From Pseudochrobactrum sp. sp1633 (lineage in GTDB: Bacteria; Pseudomonadota; Alphaproteobacteria; Rhizobiales; Rhizobiaceae), in assembly GCF_030376605.1 (NCBI RefSeq), contig NZ_JARRAE010000010.1, positions 1-64,000 of the forward strand: DNA of 64,000 bases. The letters run 5' to 3'. Both the position numbers and the translations under genes were made by a program. This document shows, piece by piece, positions 16,309 to 24,945 of the stretch (position 1 is the first letter of the stretch; each line of letters starts with the position of its first letter). The notes under the pieces are model-generated. The model had not been told where the DNA came from. It searched no databases and was given only the letters and a program-made list of their open reading frames with translations.

Positions 16309-17642
16309 CGGAGATTGCGGCAAGACATTATGCTTCGCTTGCCGTGCCCCGCTATACATCTTATCCGACGGCAGCGGATTTCTCTGCGGCAGTCGGTCAA
16401 GATCAGTATGAGGCGTGGCTACGGCGTTTAAGGCAGAGTGAACCGGTTTCGCTCTATCTTCACGTGCCTTATTGCCGTGATCTTTGCCATTATTGCGGTT
16501 GTCACGCCAAAGTTGCGCGGCGGGATACGGTAATTGAGGCCTATGCTGATGTGTTGATCCGTGAGATTCGTCAGGCCGGACACTATTTGACCGAGCGCCC
16601 GAAAGCCGTGCATCTGCATTGGGGTGGCGGTACGCCGAGTATTCTGGGTGGCGAGGGCATTGCCCGTATCACGCAGGTTCTGCGTGAGCAGTTCGACTTT
16701 GCGGATGATATGGAGCACGCCATCGAGCTTGACCCGCGCAAAGTTGACAAGAAGCTTTGCCGTGATCTGGCGCAGGTCGGCGTCAATCGTGCCAGTCTGG
16801 GTGTTCAGGATCTTAATCCTGCGGTGCAGGAAGCCATTGGTCGTATTCAGCCGATTGAACAGATTGAATCTGCGGTCAACTCGCTCTGGCAGGTAGGTAT
16901 TACCAGCCTGAATTTTGACCTGATTTATGGTCTGCCGTTGCAGACGGTTGTAACTTTGCGGGAAACATGCGAGCGCGTGGCCGGGTTCCGCCCAAGCCGG
17001 ATTGCCTGCTATGGTTATGCGCATTTGCCCGCGCGTCGCGCCAATCAGCGACTGATTGATGTGAGTCTGTTGCCGGATGCTGATGCCCGTTATGAGCAGG
17101 CACAGGTTGTCGGGGATACATTAATGGCTATGGGCTACGAGCCTGTGGGTATTGACCATTATGCTCTGCCGGCTGATGCGCTGGCTGTCGCAACCAAGGC
17201 AGGGCATTTGCGACGCAATTTTCAGGGCTATACGGATGATGATTGCCCGACATTGCTGGGTTTTGGCGCATCGTCCATATCGCAATTCCGTGAGGGCTAC
17301 ACGCAGAACATTGCAGATATCGGGCAATATAAGGCTGCGGTCCTTGGAGAGCGTGCGCCGGTTGTGCGTGGTTATGCATTCAATGATTCCGACAAGTTAC
17401 GCGGGCGGATTATTGAAAAGCTGATGTGTGATTTCAGGATCGATCTCAATGAAATTGCATCAGGTGCTAATTTTTCTGATGAGCTGGCATTGCTGCGTCC
17501 GCTTGCGGCTGATGGCATTGTCACGGTGCATGATGGCGTGATCACCATGTCTCCTGAGCATCATACATTGGTGCGGCTGGTGGCGGCGGTGTTTGATGAG
17601 TTCCGCAAGGAATGTGCACATAGTTTCAGCATGGCAATTTGA
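16305..17642 (+). CDS. hemN: Oxygen-independent coproporphyrinogen III oxidase
   Basis: Radical-SAM enzyme that decarboxylates coproporphyrinogen III to protoporphyrinogen IX without oxygen, for haem synthesis at low oxygen. The 445-aa length fits true HemN. The radical-SAM cysteines are C57, C61 and C64 with C66 next to them in HVPYCRDLCHYCGC; GGGTPSIL is the SAM-binding Gly motif, and the ELDPRKVDKKLC and ISQFREGYTQN regions are typical. The start codon lies in an ATGA overlap with the small ORF before it. Expression under oxygen limitation by FnrN through the TTGAT-N4-ATCAA box is the natural reading of the context. Confidence 0.95.
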   Translation: MTEIAARHYASLAVPRYTSYPTAADFSAAVGQDQYEAWLRRLRQSEPVSLYLHVPYCRDLCHYCGCHAKVARRDTVIEAYADVLIREIRQAGHYLTERPKAVHLHWGGGTPSILGGEGIARITQVLREQFDFADDMEHAIELDPRKVDKKLCRDLAQVGVNRASLGVQDLNPAVQEAIGRIQPIEQIESAVNSLWQVGITSLNFDLIYGLPLQTVVTLRETCERVAGFRPSRIACYGYAHLPARRANQRLIDVSLLPDADARYEQAQVVGDTLMAMGYEPVGIDHYALPADALAVATKAGHLRRNFQGYTDDDCPTLLGFGASSISQFREGYTQNIADIGQYKAAVLGERAPVVRGYAFNDSDKLRGRIIEKLMCDFRIDLNEIASGANFSDELALLRPLAADGIVTVHDGVITMSPEHHTLVRLVAAVFDEFRKECAHSFSMAI

Positions 17643-18078
17643 TAATTGCCATGTGAGGGACTTCGCAGTGGTCGCGGGGGCGCGGGCCGCATGCGAAGAA
17701 GAAGGCAGTTTCTGCAGGCCGAAGGGGTAAGCTTCAGTCCGGAATTTGCCTGAAGAGGGCATCGCCTGATCAGCCACGGGGGCGCGGCGGATCAGTGCGA
17801 TGCTCTTTCATTTTGTTATCTTACTTTGCTGTGCTGTTGTTGCGCACTTGGCCGCTGAGATGGTTTGTTCCTCTGCGGCAAATATTCGACTGTTAAAAAA
17901 GCCTTAATATCGTATTATGAGAGTAGCTTCTTAAGGTGTTCCGGCCTATGAAGCCTCGTTTACGGCTGTTTGCAAGGTAGTGATACCTGTAAACCGGCTG
18001 CGGAATATCAGGTTAAAACCGGATAATCAGTAAAATCGGTAAAACCGGTTCATTAATCAGGATGGTGACAGAGAATAC
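17643..18078. other. Non-coding region between hemN and the DUF2062 gene
   Basis: About 435 bp with no supported ORF. It contains a long hairpin (17754-17808) that probably ends the hemN transcript, and a GC-rich stretch at 17670-17695. The last 100 bp contain repeated AAAACCGG-like motifs (18012, 18030, 18039). Confidence 0.5.
17754..17815 (+). terminator. Long hairpin terminator after hemN
   Basis: AGAGGGCATCGCCTGATC (17754-17771) pairs with GATCAGTGCGATGCTCTTT (17790-17808), with an 18-nt GC-rich loop; a T-rich tract CATTTTGTT follows. Confidence 0.65.
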
Positions 18079-18660
18079 ATGTTGTTCAGACGCAGAGAAC
18101 CCTTGAGCTACAAGGAGCGCCTTCGCACAATGATCTGGCCGCGCCGTTCTTTTTCACGCTCAATGCGGTATATGGGCAAGCGGATTACCCGTATTACGGC
18201 CAGCCCTCATGCGGTTGCTGCCGGACTTGCCGTTGGCGTTTTCGCGGCGTTTACTCCGTTCTTCGGCTTTCACCTTATCTTGGCGATTGTTCTTGCTTAT
18301 CTGATTGCCGGTAATATTGCCGCGGCAGCTCTAGGTACTGCACTGGCCAATCCGCTGACAATCCCGTTTATCTGGGGTGGCACTTACGAAGTCGGCCGGA
18401 TGATTGTGGATGAAAACGGTCAGTCTCAAGCACTGCCTTTAACCCGGATTCTGGAAAGCGAAATTTTCAAACAGATGAGTTTTGCTGAACTTTGGCAGCC
18501 GATTTTAAAGCCGATGCTGTTTGGCTCACTGGTGCTTGGTCTTGGTTGTGCGCTGGCCGTCTATGTTGCAACACGCTGGGCGACGATCAGCTATCGTCAT
18601 AAGCGCCTGCAGCGGATTTCCGTGAAAAAATCACTGGCAGAGCAGGGCGTGTCCCGATGA
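18079..18660 (+). CDS. DUF2062 domain membrane protein
   Basis: A 193-aa inner-membrane protein of the DUF2062 family, function unknown. A basic N-terminus ([25 protein letters not shown]) is followed by the family motif [20 protein letters not shown], two or three hydrophobic segments ([40 protein letters not shown]) and [14 protein letters not shown]. The stop overlaps the acpS start by 4 bp (ATGA), so it is co-translated with acpS, a neighbourhood shared by related genomes as far as I recall. A role in envelope or lipid-related processes is only suggested by that linkage. Confidence 0.88.
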   Translation: MLFRRREPLSYKERLRTMIWPRRSFSRSMRYMGKRITRITASPHAVAAGLAVGVFAAFTPFFGFHLILAIVLAYLIAGNIAAAALGTALANPLTIPFIWGGTYEVGRMIVDENGQSQALPLTRILESEIFKQMSFAELWQPILKPMLFGSLVLGLGCALAVYVATRWATISYRHKRLQRISVKKSLAEQGVSR

Positions 18661-19055
18661 TCATTGGTATCGGCAGCGATCTGATTGATATCCGCCGGAT
18701 TGAAAAAACACTTGAGCGCCACGGCAGCCGTTTCACTGAACGGGTTTTCACGGATGGTGAACGTGCCAAGGCCGAAAGCCGTAAGCTGAAAGCAGCTACC
18801 TATGCCAAGCGCTTCGCAGCCAAAGAAGCCTGTTCCAAGGCGCTCGGTACCGGCCTCTCTCACGGTGTTTTCTGGCGGGATATGGAAGTGATTAATCTGC
18901 CGTCCGGCAAGCCGACCATGCGCCTGACCAATGGCGCAGAGACGCGTCTTCTCTCGATGATGCCTGCGGGAATGAAAGCCGTGGTGCATCTGAGCATCAC
19001 GGATGAATATCCGCTGGCGCAGGCTTTCGTTGTTATTGAGGCAATTCCGGCCTGA
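18657..19055 (+). CDS. acpS: Holo-[acyl-carrier-protein] synthase
   Basis: Transfers 4'-phosphopantetheine from CoA to apo-ACP, activating fatty-acid synthesis. The 132-aa product begins with [21 protein letters not shown], where the Asp of GSDL binds Mg, and has the second motif [17 protein letters not shown] with its catalytic Glu. Overlap of 4 bp with the DUF2062 gene indicates translational coupling. lepB, rnc, era and recO follow after an inserted minus-strand GNAT gene. Its CoA substrate links it to the pantothenate genes at 28.5-30.2 kb. Confidence 0.96.
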   Translation: MIIGIGSDLIDIRRIEKTLERHGSRFTERVFTDGERAKAESRKLKAATYAKRFAAKEACSKALGTGLSHGVFWRDMEVINLPSGKPTMRLTNGAETRLLSMMPAGMKAVVHLSITDEYPLAQAFVVIEAIPA

Positions 19056-19102
19056 AATGATATGACAGCGCCCGCATTGTGATGACGAGCGCTTTTCTTT
19101 TC

Positions 19103-19552
19103 TCAGAGCATTTTACGATACTGGATGAAACCGGATTTATCGGCCACGCGGTCATAAAGCACCATAGCATCTGTATTTGTCTCATGTGTCAGCCAGTACA
19201 CGCGTGAGCATCCGCTTTCTTCGGCGGTTTTATAAACATGCTCAATCAGCGCGCGGCCAAGCCCTTTGCCACGGATTTCCGGATTGACGTAAAGATCCTG
19301 TAAATAGCAATAATCGCCTTTTGCCCATGTGGAGCGATGGCGGATATAATGGACGAAACCGGCGGCCTCGCCGTCAACCCAGACGAAAGCGCCGCTCATC
19401 GGTTCATCAGCATTGAGCAGTCTTTCCCAGCTTGTATCGCTCACATCATCAGAAATCTGGGTCTTGTAAAAGTTTTGATAGCCCTTCCACAATGGCAGCC
19501 ATGCGGCTTTATCCTGTGATGTGAAGAGACGGATTTCCGCGGCCTGAGACAT
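19103..19552 (-). CDS. GNAT family N-acetyltransferase
   Basis: A 149-aa acetyl-CoA-dependent acetyltransferase. The acetyl-CoA-binding motif A is DLYVNPEIRGKGLGRALIEHVY (R/Q-x2-G-x-G/A around residue 95), followed by CSRVYWLTHETNTDAMVLYDRV, a pattern seen in GNATs acting on small amines or peptide N-termini. The target is unknown. It lies on the opposite strand inside the acpS-lepB-rnc-era-recO run, so it is probably a later insertion into that cluster. Confidence 0.9.
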   Translation of the reverse strand: MSQAAEIRLFTSQDKAAWLPLWKGYQNFYKTQISDDVSDTSWERLLNADEPMSGAFVWVDGEAAGFVHYIRHRSTWAKGDYCYLQDLYVNPEIRGKGLGRALIEHVYKTAEESGCSRVYWLTHETNTDAMVLYDRVADKSGFIQYRKML

Positions 19553-19925
19553 GATTGTTTGAACTCCCCTGTGTTTTTTTACCGTGTTTAGAAGTCTCCT
19601 GCGGAGGCTGTAAAAACACCGGTTATCAATATTGTGGAACAGAATACATCATGTCTTTTGAGCGATAACCAGAGCGAAAGACTGCGTAAATGCAATAATT
19701 TGAACAATTTTCAGGATCAAAGCTGTCAGCATTTCTGCCGTGAATCGCTAACGGAAATATCAAGAGCCGGTTTGTATTTTTTATCCGAAAACCGGCATAG
19801 ATGCGGGTTTTCTGCAACGCAGCCGGAATGCCTGACTTTGTTCTGTGAGTTCCTGATTGCTTCATGGCTTTGTAGAGGTTAAGAGTCGCACGATAAAACG
19901 CGCGCAGAAGCGGAGAAAAACCAGC
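19553..19925. other. Intergenic region upstream of the GNAT gene and lepB
   Basis: About 370 bp between divergent genes. GTGTTTTT at 19571 and AAAAACAC at 19612 form an 8-bp inverted repeat enclosing a smaller CTCC-TGC-GGAG hairpin. No supported gene; the open frame upstream of lepB from a TTG at 19857 is not signal-peptidase-like. Confidence 0.5.
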
Positions 19926-20711
19926 TTGTCTAACAAGAGTGAAGTGAAAAAAACCGGCGGTGCTGGTGAACTCGTCAGTATCATTGTGCAGGCATTGCTG
20001 CTTGCGCTTGTTATCCGTACCTTGCTGTTTCAGCCATTCAGCATTCCGTCCGGCTCGATGCGTCCGACGCTTCTGGAAGGCGATTATCTGTTCGTATCCA
20101 AATATGCCTATGGCTATTCGAAGTTCTCGCTGCCTTTCTCGCCGGATCTGTTCGAAGGCCGCATCTGGGGTGCCGAGCCAAAACGCGGTGATGTTGCAGT
20201 CTTCAAACTGCCGAGCGATACCAATATTGATTATATCAAGCGTGTGATCGGCCTGCCTGGTGATAAAATTCAGGTGCGCGACAGCATTCTTTACATCAAT
20301 GATGTTGCGGTTCCGCGGGAGAAGGTTGGCGAGATTGCCAATCCGGATGTGACTGATGAAAATCGTCCGATTGAGGTTTATCGCGAAACGCTGCCGAATG
20401 GTGTTTCCTATGAGACGCTGGACGTGAATCCGAATGCGATGGGCGACAATACGCGCGTCTTTGAAGTGCCGGCCGGCCATTATTTCATGATGGGCGACAA
20501 CCGCGACAACTCGCTGGATAGCCGTTATTCTGTGGGCTATGTGCCTTATGAAAATTTTGTTGGTCGTGCCAATGTGATTTTCTTCTCTATTTCCGGAAAA
20601 TACAGCCCGCTGGAACTGTGGCGCTGGCCGACCAATCTGCGATTTGATCGTTTGCTGAACTGGGTAGGGGCAACTGAAAATCCGAAATCCGTGGTAACGA
20701 CAAATAACTGA
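19926..20711 (+). CDS. lepB: Signal peptidase I
   Basis: Inner-membrane serine protease that removes signal peptides from exported proteins. Using the TTG at 19926 (GGAG about 10 nt upstream) the product is 261 aa. One N-terminal membrane segment (LVSIIVQALLLALVIRTLLF) is followed by the catalytic Ser44 in PSGSMRPTL and the general base Lys105 in DYIKRVIGLPGD; MMGDNRDNSLDSR is the third conserved box. An earlier in-frame TTG at 19857 would add a basic extension not typical of the family. It is the first gene of the lepB-rnc-era-recO run. Confidence 0.95.
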   Translation: MSNKSEVKKTGGAGELVSIIVQALLLALVIRTLLFQPFSIPSGSMRPTLLEGDYLFVSKYAYGYSKFSLPFSPDLFEGRIWGAEPKRGDVAVFKLPSDTNIDYIKRVIGLPGDKIQVRDSILYINDVAVPREKVGEIANPDVTDENRPIEVYRETLPNGVSYETLDVNPNAMGDNTRVFEVPAGHYFMMGDNRDNSLDSRYSVGYVPYENFVGRANVIFFSISGKYSPLELWRWPTNLRFDRLLNWVGATENPKSVVTTNN

Positions 20712-20765
20712 TGTGTGTTTTGACTGAATTAATCACTGACAATGTTGCGGATCAGGAGCCTGAAA

Positions 20766-21482
20766 ATGGTTTCTGACCGTCAACGTATAAAAATACTACA
20801 AGAGAAAACCGGCCATACTTTTATTGATCATGCACGTCTTGAGCGTGCATTGACGCATTCCAGTGCGCGGCCGCAATCCGGTTCGAATTATGAGCGGCTG
20901 GAGTTTCTGGGCGATCGCGTTCTCGGCCTGATTATAGCGGATATGCTGTTCGCGGCATTCCCTGATGCGCCGGAAGGCGAGCTGTCTGTGCGTTTGAATG
21001 CGCTGGTCAGTGCTGAAGGTTGTGCTTCTGTTGCTGATGAAATCGGGCTGGGTGATCTGATTGAAACCGGTTCCGATATTAAAAGTCTCAATGATAAGCG
21101 TCTTTTGAATGTGCGCGCTGATGTGATCGAGGCGCTGATTGCCACGATCTATCTCGACGGCGGGCTGGAAGCTGCCCGCGGTTTTGTGCTGAAATACTGG
21201 GAGCCGCGATCAAAAGTGAGTGATGCGGCGCGCCGTGATGCCAAGACCGAGTTGCAGGAATGGGCGCATCAGCAAGGCAAGCAGGGGAAGCTGCAACCGG
21301 TTTATAAGATTGTCAGCCGCACCGGCCCTGATCATGAACCTGTGTTTGTGGTTGAGGTCAAAGTTACCGGCTTTCAGGCTGCAACCGGTACCGGCCGCTC
21401 CAAGCGGATTGCCGAGCAGATTGCAGCGGAAAATATGCTATGCCGTGAAGGCGTGTGGCAGGCAGACAAGCCTGCTGAGTAA
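20766..21482 (+). CDS. rnc: Ribonuclease III
   Basis: Double-strand-specific endoribonuclease for rRNA and mRNA processing. The 238-aa protein has the catalytic domain signature NYERLEFLGDRVLGLIIAD (acidic Mg ligands) and a second acidic site in NVRADVIEALIATIYLDGG, then a C-terminal dsRNA-binding domain (about 165-230; KTELQEWAHQQGK and the SKRIAEQIAAENML helix). AGGAG precedes the ATG at 20766; an earlier in-frame start at 20742 lacks one. It sits 54 bp after lepB. A strong hairpin lies between rnc and era. Confidence 0.96.
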   Translation: MVSDRQRIKILQEKTGHTFIDHARLERALTHSSARPQSGSNYERLEFLGDRVLGLIIADMLFAAFPDAPEGELSVRLNALVSAEGCASVADEIGLGDLIETGSDIKSLNDKRLLNVRADVIEALIATIYLDGGLEAARGFVLKYWEPRSKVSDAARRDAKTELQEWAHQQGKQGKLQPVYKIVSRTGPDHEPVFVVEVKVTGFQAATGTGRSKRIAEQIAAENMLCREGVWQADKPAE

Positions 21483-21514
21483 ACCTGTATTTTCCTGAGG
21501 CATTTTGTATGCCG

Positions 21515-21551
21515 GACGAATTTATTGAGGGTGTTTACCCTCAAATTCGTC
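21515..21551 (+). repeat. Stem-loop between rnc and era
   Basis: GACGAATTT and AATTCGTC form an outer stem, and GAGGGT with ACCCTC an inner stem around GTTT. No T-run follows, so it is more likely an RNA processing or stability element than a terminator. Confidence 0.6.
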
Positions 21552-21673
21552 GTGAGTGGTTTATCCATTCAATTTAGACGTAAACTACGCTAAACTTAAA
21601 TTAAGCTCTTAAAACCTGTGCTGGTTTGTTCAGAGCATTTCCGAATAGCACTTGCTTTTAAAAGAGATAAAGA

Positions 21674-22618
21674 ATGACTGAAACAGACCGTCCGCTTGAG
21701 GGCAGCACCTTGGCAACGGAAACCCAGACCCGTTCCGGTTTCGTAACGCTGATTGGCGCACCAAATGCGGGTAAATCGACTTTGGTGAACCGTTTGGTTG
21801 GCACCAAGGTTTCGATTGTGACCCATAAGGTACAGACGACCCGTGCACTGGTGCGTGGTATTGTCACCGAAGGCCAGACACAGATCGTGCTGGTCGATAC
21901 TCCGGGTATTTTCAAGCCGAAGCGCCGCCTGGACCGCGCTATGGTAACGACTGCATGGGGCGGTGCCCGCGATGCAGATCAGGTGCTGATCTTGCTTGAT
22001 GCACAGGGTGGCATGAATGAAGCGGCAGAAGCTTTGCTGGAAAGCGTTGAGAAGAGCTATCAGAATAAAACTCTGATCCTGAATAAGGTCGATCGTATTG
22101 ATCCGCCGAAACTGCTGAAACTTGCACAGGCTGCGAATGAGAAAGTGAAATTTGAGAACACTTTCATGATCTCGGCACTGACCGGTTCCGGCTGTAAGGA
22201 TTTGTTAGATTATCTCGTGTCCAAAATGCCTTACGGCCCTTGGTATTATCCGGAAGATCAGATTTCCGACATGCCGATGCGTCAGCTGGCAGCAGAAGTG
22301 ACCCGTGAAAAGCTCTATTTGCGCCTGCATGAAGAACTGCCTTATTCCTCAACGGTGGAAACCGAAAAGTGGGAAGAACGTAAAGACGGTTCTGTGCGTA
22401 TCGAGCAGGTGGTTTATGTCGAGCGCGACAGCCAGAAGAAAATCGTTCTTGGCCACAAAGGCGAGACGATTAAGGCGATCGGCCAGTCCGCGCGTAAGGA
22501 AATTTCAGCAATTCTGGAGCAACCGGTTCATCTGTTCCTGTTCGTGAAAGTCCGCGATAACTGGGGCAATGACCCTGAGCGTTACCGCGAAATGGGGCTT
22601 GAATTCCCTAAGGCATAA
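21674..22618 (+). CDS. era: GTPase Era
   Basis: Ribosome-assembly GTPase that binds the 3' end of 16S rRNA. The 314-aa protein has G1 GAPNAGKST (about residues 28-36), G3 DTPGIFKP and G4 NKVD, then a C-terminal KH RNA-binding domain with KIVLGHKGETIKAIGQSARK. The short N-terminal extension (about 20 residues) is usual for alphaproteobacteria. recO starts 4 bp after its stop. The rnc-era-recO order supports the call. Confidence 0.97.
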   Translation: MTETDRPLEGSTLATETQTRSGFVTLIGAPNAGKSTLVNRLVGTKVSIVTHKVQTTRALVRGIVTEGQTQIVLVDTPGIFKPKRRLDRAMVTTAWGGARDADQVLILLDAQGGMNEAAEALLESVEKSYQNKTLILNKVDRIDPPKLLKLAQAANEKVKFENTFMISALTGSGCKDLLDYLVSKMPYGPWYYPEDQISDMPMRQLAAEVTREKLYLRLHEELPYSSTVETEKWEERKDGSVRIEQVVYVERDSQKKIVLGHKGETIKAIGQSARKEISAILEQPVHLFLFVKVRDNWGNDPERYREMGLEFPKA

Positions 22619-22622
22619 GCTG

Positions 22623-23348
22623 ATGGAGTGGCGTGACGAGGGCATCATTCTCGGTACAAGACGGCATGGCGAAAGCAGTGCCATTGTTGAGGTGATGACC
22701 CGTGCCCACGGGCGCCATATGGGCGTGGTGCGTGGTGGCCGCTCCAAGCGTATGCAGCCGATGTTACAGGTCGGCAATCATGTTTCCCTTCATTGGTGGG
22801 CACGGCTCGATGAGCATCTGGGCTCCTATCAGATCGAGCCGTTGAGCTTTTCCGCAGCGCGGCTGATTGATCTGCCTGTGGCGCTGTTTGGTATTCAGCT
22901 TGCAGCAGCGCATCTGCGGCTGTTGCCCGAGCGCGATCCGCATGAAAATCTCTATGAAACTTTGCAGCTTTTGCTGGAGCATTGTGAGACGCCGGTTGCC
23001 GCCGGTGAACTGGTGCTGCGTTTTGAGCTGATGTTGCTGGAAGAACTGGGCTTCGGCCTTGATCTCAAATCCTGTGCAGCAAGCGGCGGCACCACTGATC
23101 TGATTTATGTTTCGCCAAAGAGCGGCCGTGCCGTATCCCGCGATGCCGGTGCGCCTTGGGCTGACCGGCTGCTACCTATGCCGGCATTTGTCTGCAATTC
23201 GCGGATCAGGGCAGAGAATGTGGCTGACATCTGCACTGCCTTCCGGCTAACGGGCTTTTTCTTCACTCGCCATGTGTGGGAACCGCGCGGGCAGACGCAG
23301 CCGGAGTCGCGCTCCGGCTTTATCTCTGCCTTAACCCGCGCCGGATAA
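22623..23348 (+). CDS. recO: DNA repair protein RecO
   Basis: Loads RecA onto SSB-coated single-stranded DNA in the RecF pathway. From the ATG at 22623 (4 bp after era, AAGG upstream) the product is 241 aa. It has the N-terminal OB-fold segment MEWRDEGIILGTRRHGESSAIVEVMTRAHG and a helical C-terminal half with FELMLLEELGFGLDL. A longer in-frame start at 22569 would overlap era. Only one of the usual zinc-site cysteines is obvious (KSCAASG). The stop abuts the convergent MFS gene with no gap. Confidence 0.94.
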   Translation: MEWRDEGIILGTRRHGESSAIVEVMTRAHGRHMGVVRGGRSKRMQPMLQVGNHVSLHWWARLDEHLGSYQIEPLSFSAARLIDLPVALFGIQLAAAHLRLLPERDPHENLYETLQLLLEHCETPVAAGELVLRFELMLLEELGFGLDLKSCAASGGTTDLIYVSPKSGRAVSRDAGAPWADRLLPMPAFVCNSRIRAENVADICTAFRLTGFFFTRHVWEPRGQTQPESRSGFISALTRAG

Positions 23349-24581
23349 TCAGGCTGCTGCGAGAGCAGGGCGCTGTACTGCCGTTTCGCGGATTGGCAGA
23401 TGGATTAGCGCTGCAAACAATCCGAGAATAATGCTCAGCCACCATACGGCATCATAGCTGTTATAAAGCTGATACAGCGTGCCGCCCAGCCAGACACCGA
23501 TGAATGAACCGATCTGGTGCGAGAAAAACACCATGCCACCGAGCAGGCCGAGATGGCGTGTGCCGAACATGGTGGCCACAAGACCGTTTGTTGGCGGAAC
23601 GGTCGAGAGCCAGAGCAAACCCATCAGGCCGGAGAAGATCAGCACACTGGTACCCGATTGCGGCAGCAGGATAAAACCGGCAACCAAGATGGAGCGCAGC
23701 AGATAGATCAGCGACAACATTTTGGGCTTGGAATGGGTCTGGCCGAGAATGCCAGCACCGAGCGAGCCGATAATGTTGAAGAAACCGATCAGCGCCAGCC
23801 CCCAGACGGCATAGTGCTTATCCACGCCGATATCGGAAATATAGGCCGGAAAATGCGTGGTGATGAAGGCCACCTGAAAACCGCAGACAAAAAATCCGGC
23901 GGTCAGAAACAGATAGCTCTTATGGCTCAGGGCTTCTTTCAGGGCTTCTGCTGCTGTTTGTTTAGCGCTTGTATCCGGCATGCGGGCATTATTGGCATTG
24001 CCGCGCAAAGGAATAGCGAGCAGCGGCACCAGCAGCATGGCAACACCAAGCCAAACCAAGGCATCCGACCAGCCGAAGCGTTCAATCAGTCCCAGCGAAA
24101 TCGGTGCAAAAGCGAACATACCGGCAGAACCGGCAGCCGTGCCAAGACCAAAGACCAGACTGCGCTGTTGTGCGCTGACATGGCGGGCAAAGGCCGAGAG
24201 AATAATGCCGTAAGAACCGGCGGCAACACCAAGGCCAACCAACACACCGCCGCCGATATGCAGGGCAATCGGTGCATCGGCATTAGCCATCAGAACCAAA
24301 CCGGCGGCATAAAACAGACCCGACATTAACAGCACGCGCCATGAGCCGTATTTATCGGCAATCATGCCAAAGATCGGCTGTCCGGCACCCCAGAACAAGT
24401 TTTGCAAGGCCATTGCCAGACCATAGGTGCTGCGATCCCAGCCTTTGTCACCAATAATCGGCAGCTGGAAAAAGCCCATTGCCGAGCGCGGACCAAAGGT
24501 CAGAAACGTGATGAGACAACCGGCGATGATAATCAGCCAGGGCATGGAGGAGCTTTGATAGTTTTGCTGCGGTGTGGACAT
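23349..24581 (-). CDS. Major facilitator superfamily transporter
   Basis: A 410-aa inner-membrane secondary transporter with about twelve hydrophobic segments. The loop 2-3 signature is recognisable as GMIADKYGSWRVLL, and a cytoplasmic loop near residue 200 (NNARMPDTSAKQTAAEALKEAL) divides the two halves. The GPRSAMGFFQLPI segment near the N-terminus resembles MFS proteins related to oxalate/formate or monocarboxylate transporters, but the substrate cannot be assigned. It converges with recO with zero intergenic bases, and its start faces the nad operator region, so its promoter may lie within that 364-bp gap. Confidence 0.9.
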   Translation of the reverse strand: MSTPQQNYQSSSMPWLIIIAGCLITFLTFGPRSAMGFFQLPIIGDKGWDRSTYGLAMALQNLFWGAGQPIFGMIADKYGSWRVLLMSGLFYAAGLVLMANADAPIALHIGGGVLVGLGVAAGSYGIILSAFARHVSAQQRSLVFGLGTAAGSAGMFAFAPISLGLIERFGWSDALVWLGVAMLLVPLLAIPLRGNANNARMPDTSAKQTAAEALKEALSHKSYLFLTAGFFVCGFQVAFITTHFPAYISDIGVDKHYAVWGLALIGFFNIIGSLGAGILGQTHSKPKMLSLIYLLRSILVAGFILLPQSGTSVLIFSGLMGLLWLSTVPPTNGLVATMFGTRHLGLLGGMVFFSHQIGSFIGVWLGGTLYQLYNSYDAVWWLSIILGLFAALIHLPIRETAVQRPALAAA

Positions 24582-24764
24582 GCTGTGCGTTCTTTCAGCG
24601 GAGATGCCGGAAAAATATTGTGTAATAGTGATTACATTATTTTTTTTACGCTTGAAAGAGATTTGAGCGAAGATGCTTCGTTTGAATGCTTACGTGTTGA
24701 TTTTTATGCCTTATCAATAATTGTGAGGTTTTCGTTTTCGGATGCATTTTTGATCAGTTGATTA

Positions 24765-24787
24765 ATTTTGCTCGATTTGAGCAAAAT
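24765..24787. promoter_or_regulatory. Putative NadQ operator 1 (perfect palindrome)
   Basis: ATTTTGCTC-GATTT-GAGCAAAAT, a perfect 9-bp inverted repeat with a 5-bp spacer. It ends 6 bp before the putative -35 of the nad promoter and matches operator 2 in arm sequence and spacing. Confidence 0.75.
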
Positions 24788-24793
24788 AATTTC

Positions 24794-24822
24794 TTGTCAT
24801 GAAACTGTAATGGGAATAAAGA
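24794..24822 (+). promoter_or_regulatory. Putative promoter of nadABC-panCB
   Basis: TTGTCA (24794-24799) and TAAAGA (24817-24822) are separated by 17 bp. It lies between the two operator-like palindromes. Confidence 0.5.
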
Positions 24823-24859
24823 TTCGCGCTACGGTTTAGCCGTTTTTCTTTTGGATGAC

Positions 24860-24882
24860 ATTATGCTCTAAGTGAGCATAAT
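24860..24882. promoter_or_regulatory. Putative NadQ operator 2 (perfect palindrome)
   Basis: ATTATGCTC-TAAGT-GAGCATAAT, the same arms as operator 1 apart from one symmetric base pair, and the same 5-bp spacer. Centre-to-centre distance to operator 1 is 95 bp. It lies downstream of the putative promoter, in the leader 64 bp before nadA. Confidence 0.75.
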
Positions 24883-24945
24883 CAGAAAGAGCGGTTAAGG
24901 GGAAAACGGAGAAGGCAGCTTTATTGCTGCTTTATGAGGCAGAAC

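Larger units (their letters stand above)
24582..24945. promoter_or_regulatory. Divergent control region: MFS gene and nadABC-panCB
   Basis: Contains two 23-bp palindromes and a plausible sigma-70-type promoter described separately. No ORF of note. The first ~150 bp, next to the MFS gene, are AT-rich and may contain its promoter. Confidence 0.7.

Noticed and set aside
15763-16359. 198-codon minus-strand ORF opposite the hemN leader
   Set aside because: It overlaps the FNR-box leader, the Met-rich ORF and the hemN start in antisense; residue composition of its first half (His/Arg/Phe runs) is the shadow of the plus-strand repeats.
23517-24329. 270-codon plus-strand ORF opposite the MFS gene
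   Set aside because: Gln/His/Arg-rich composition and exact antisense position mark it as a shadow of the MFS transporter.
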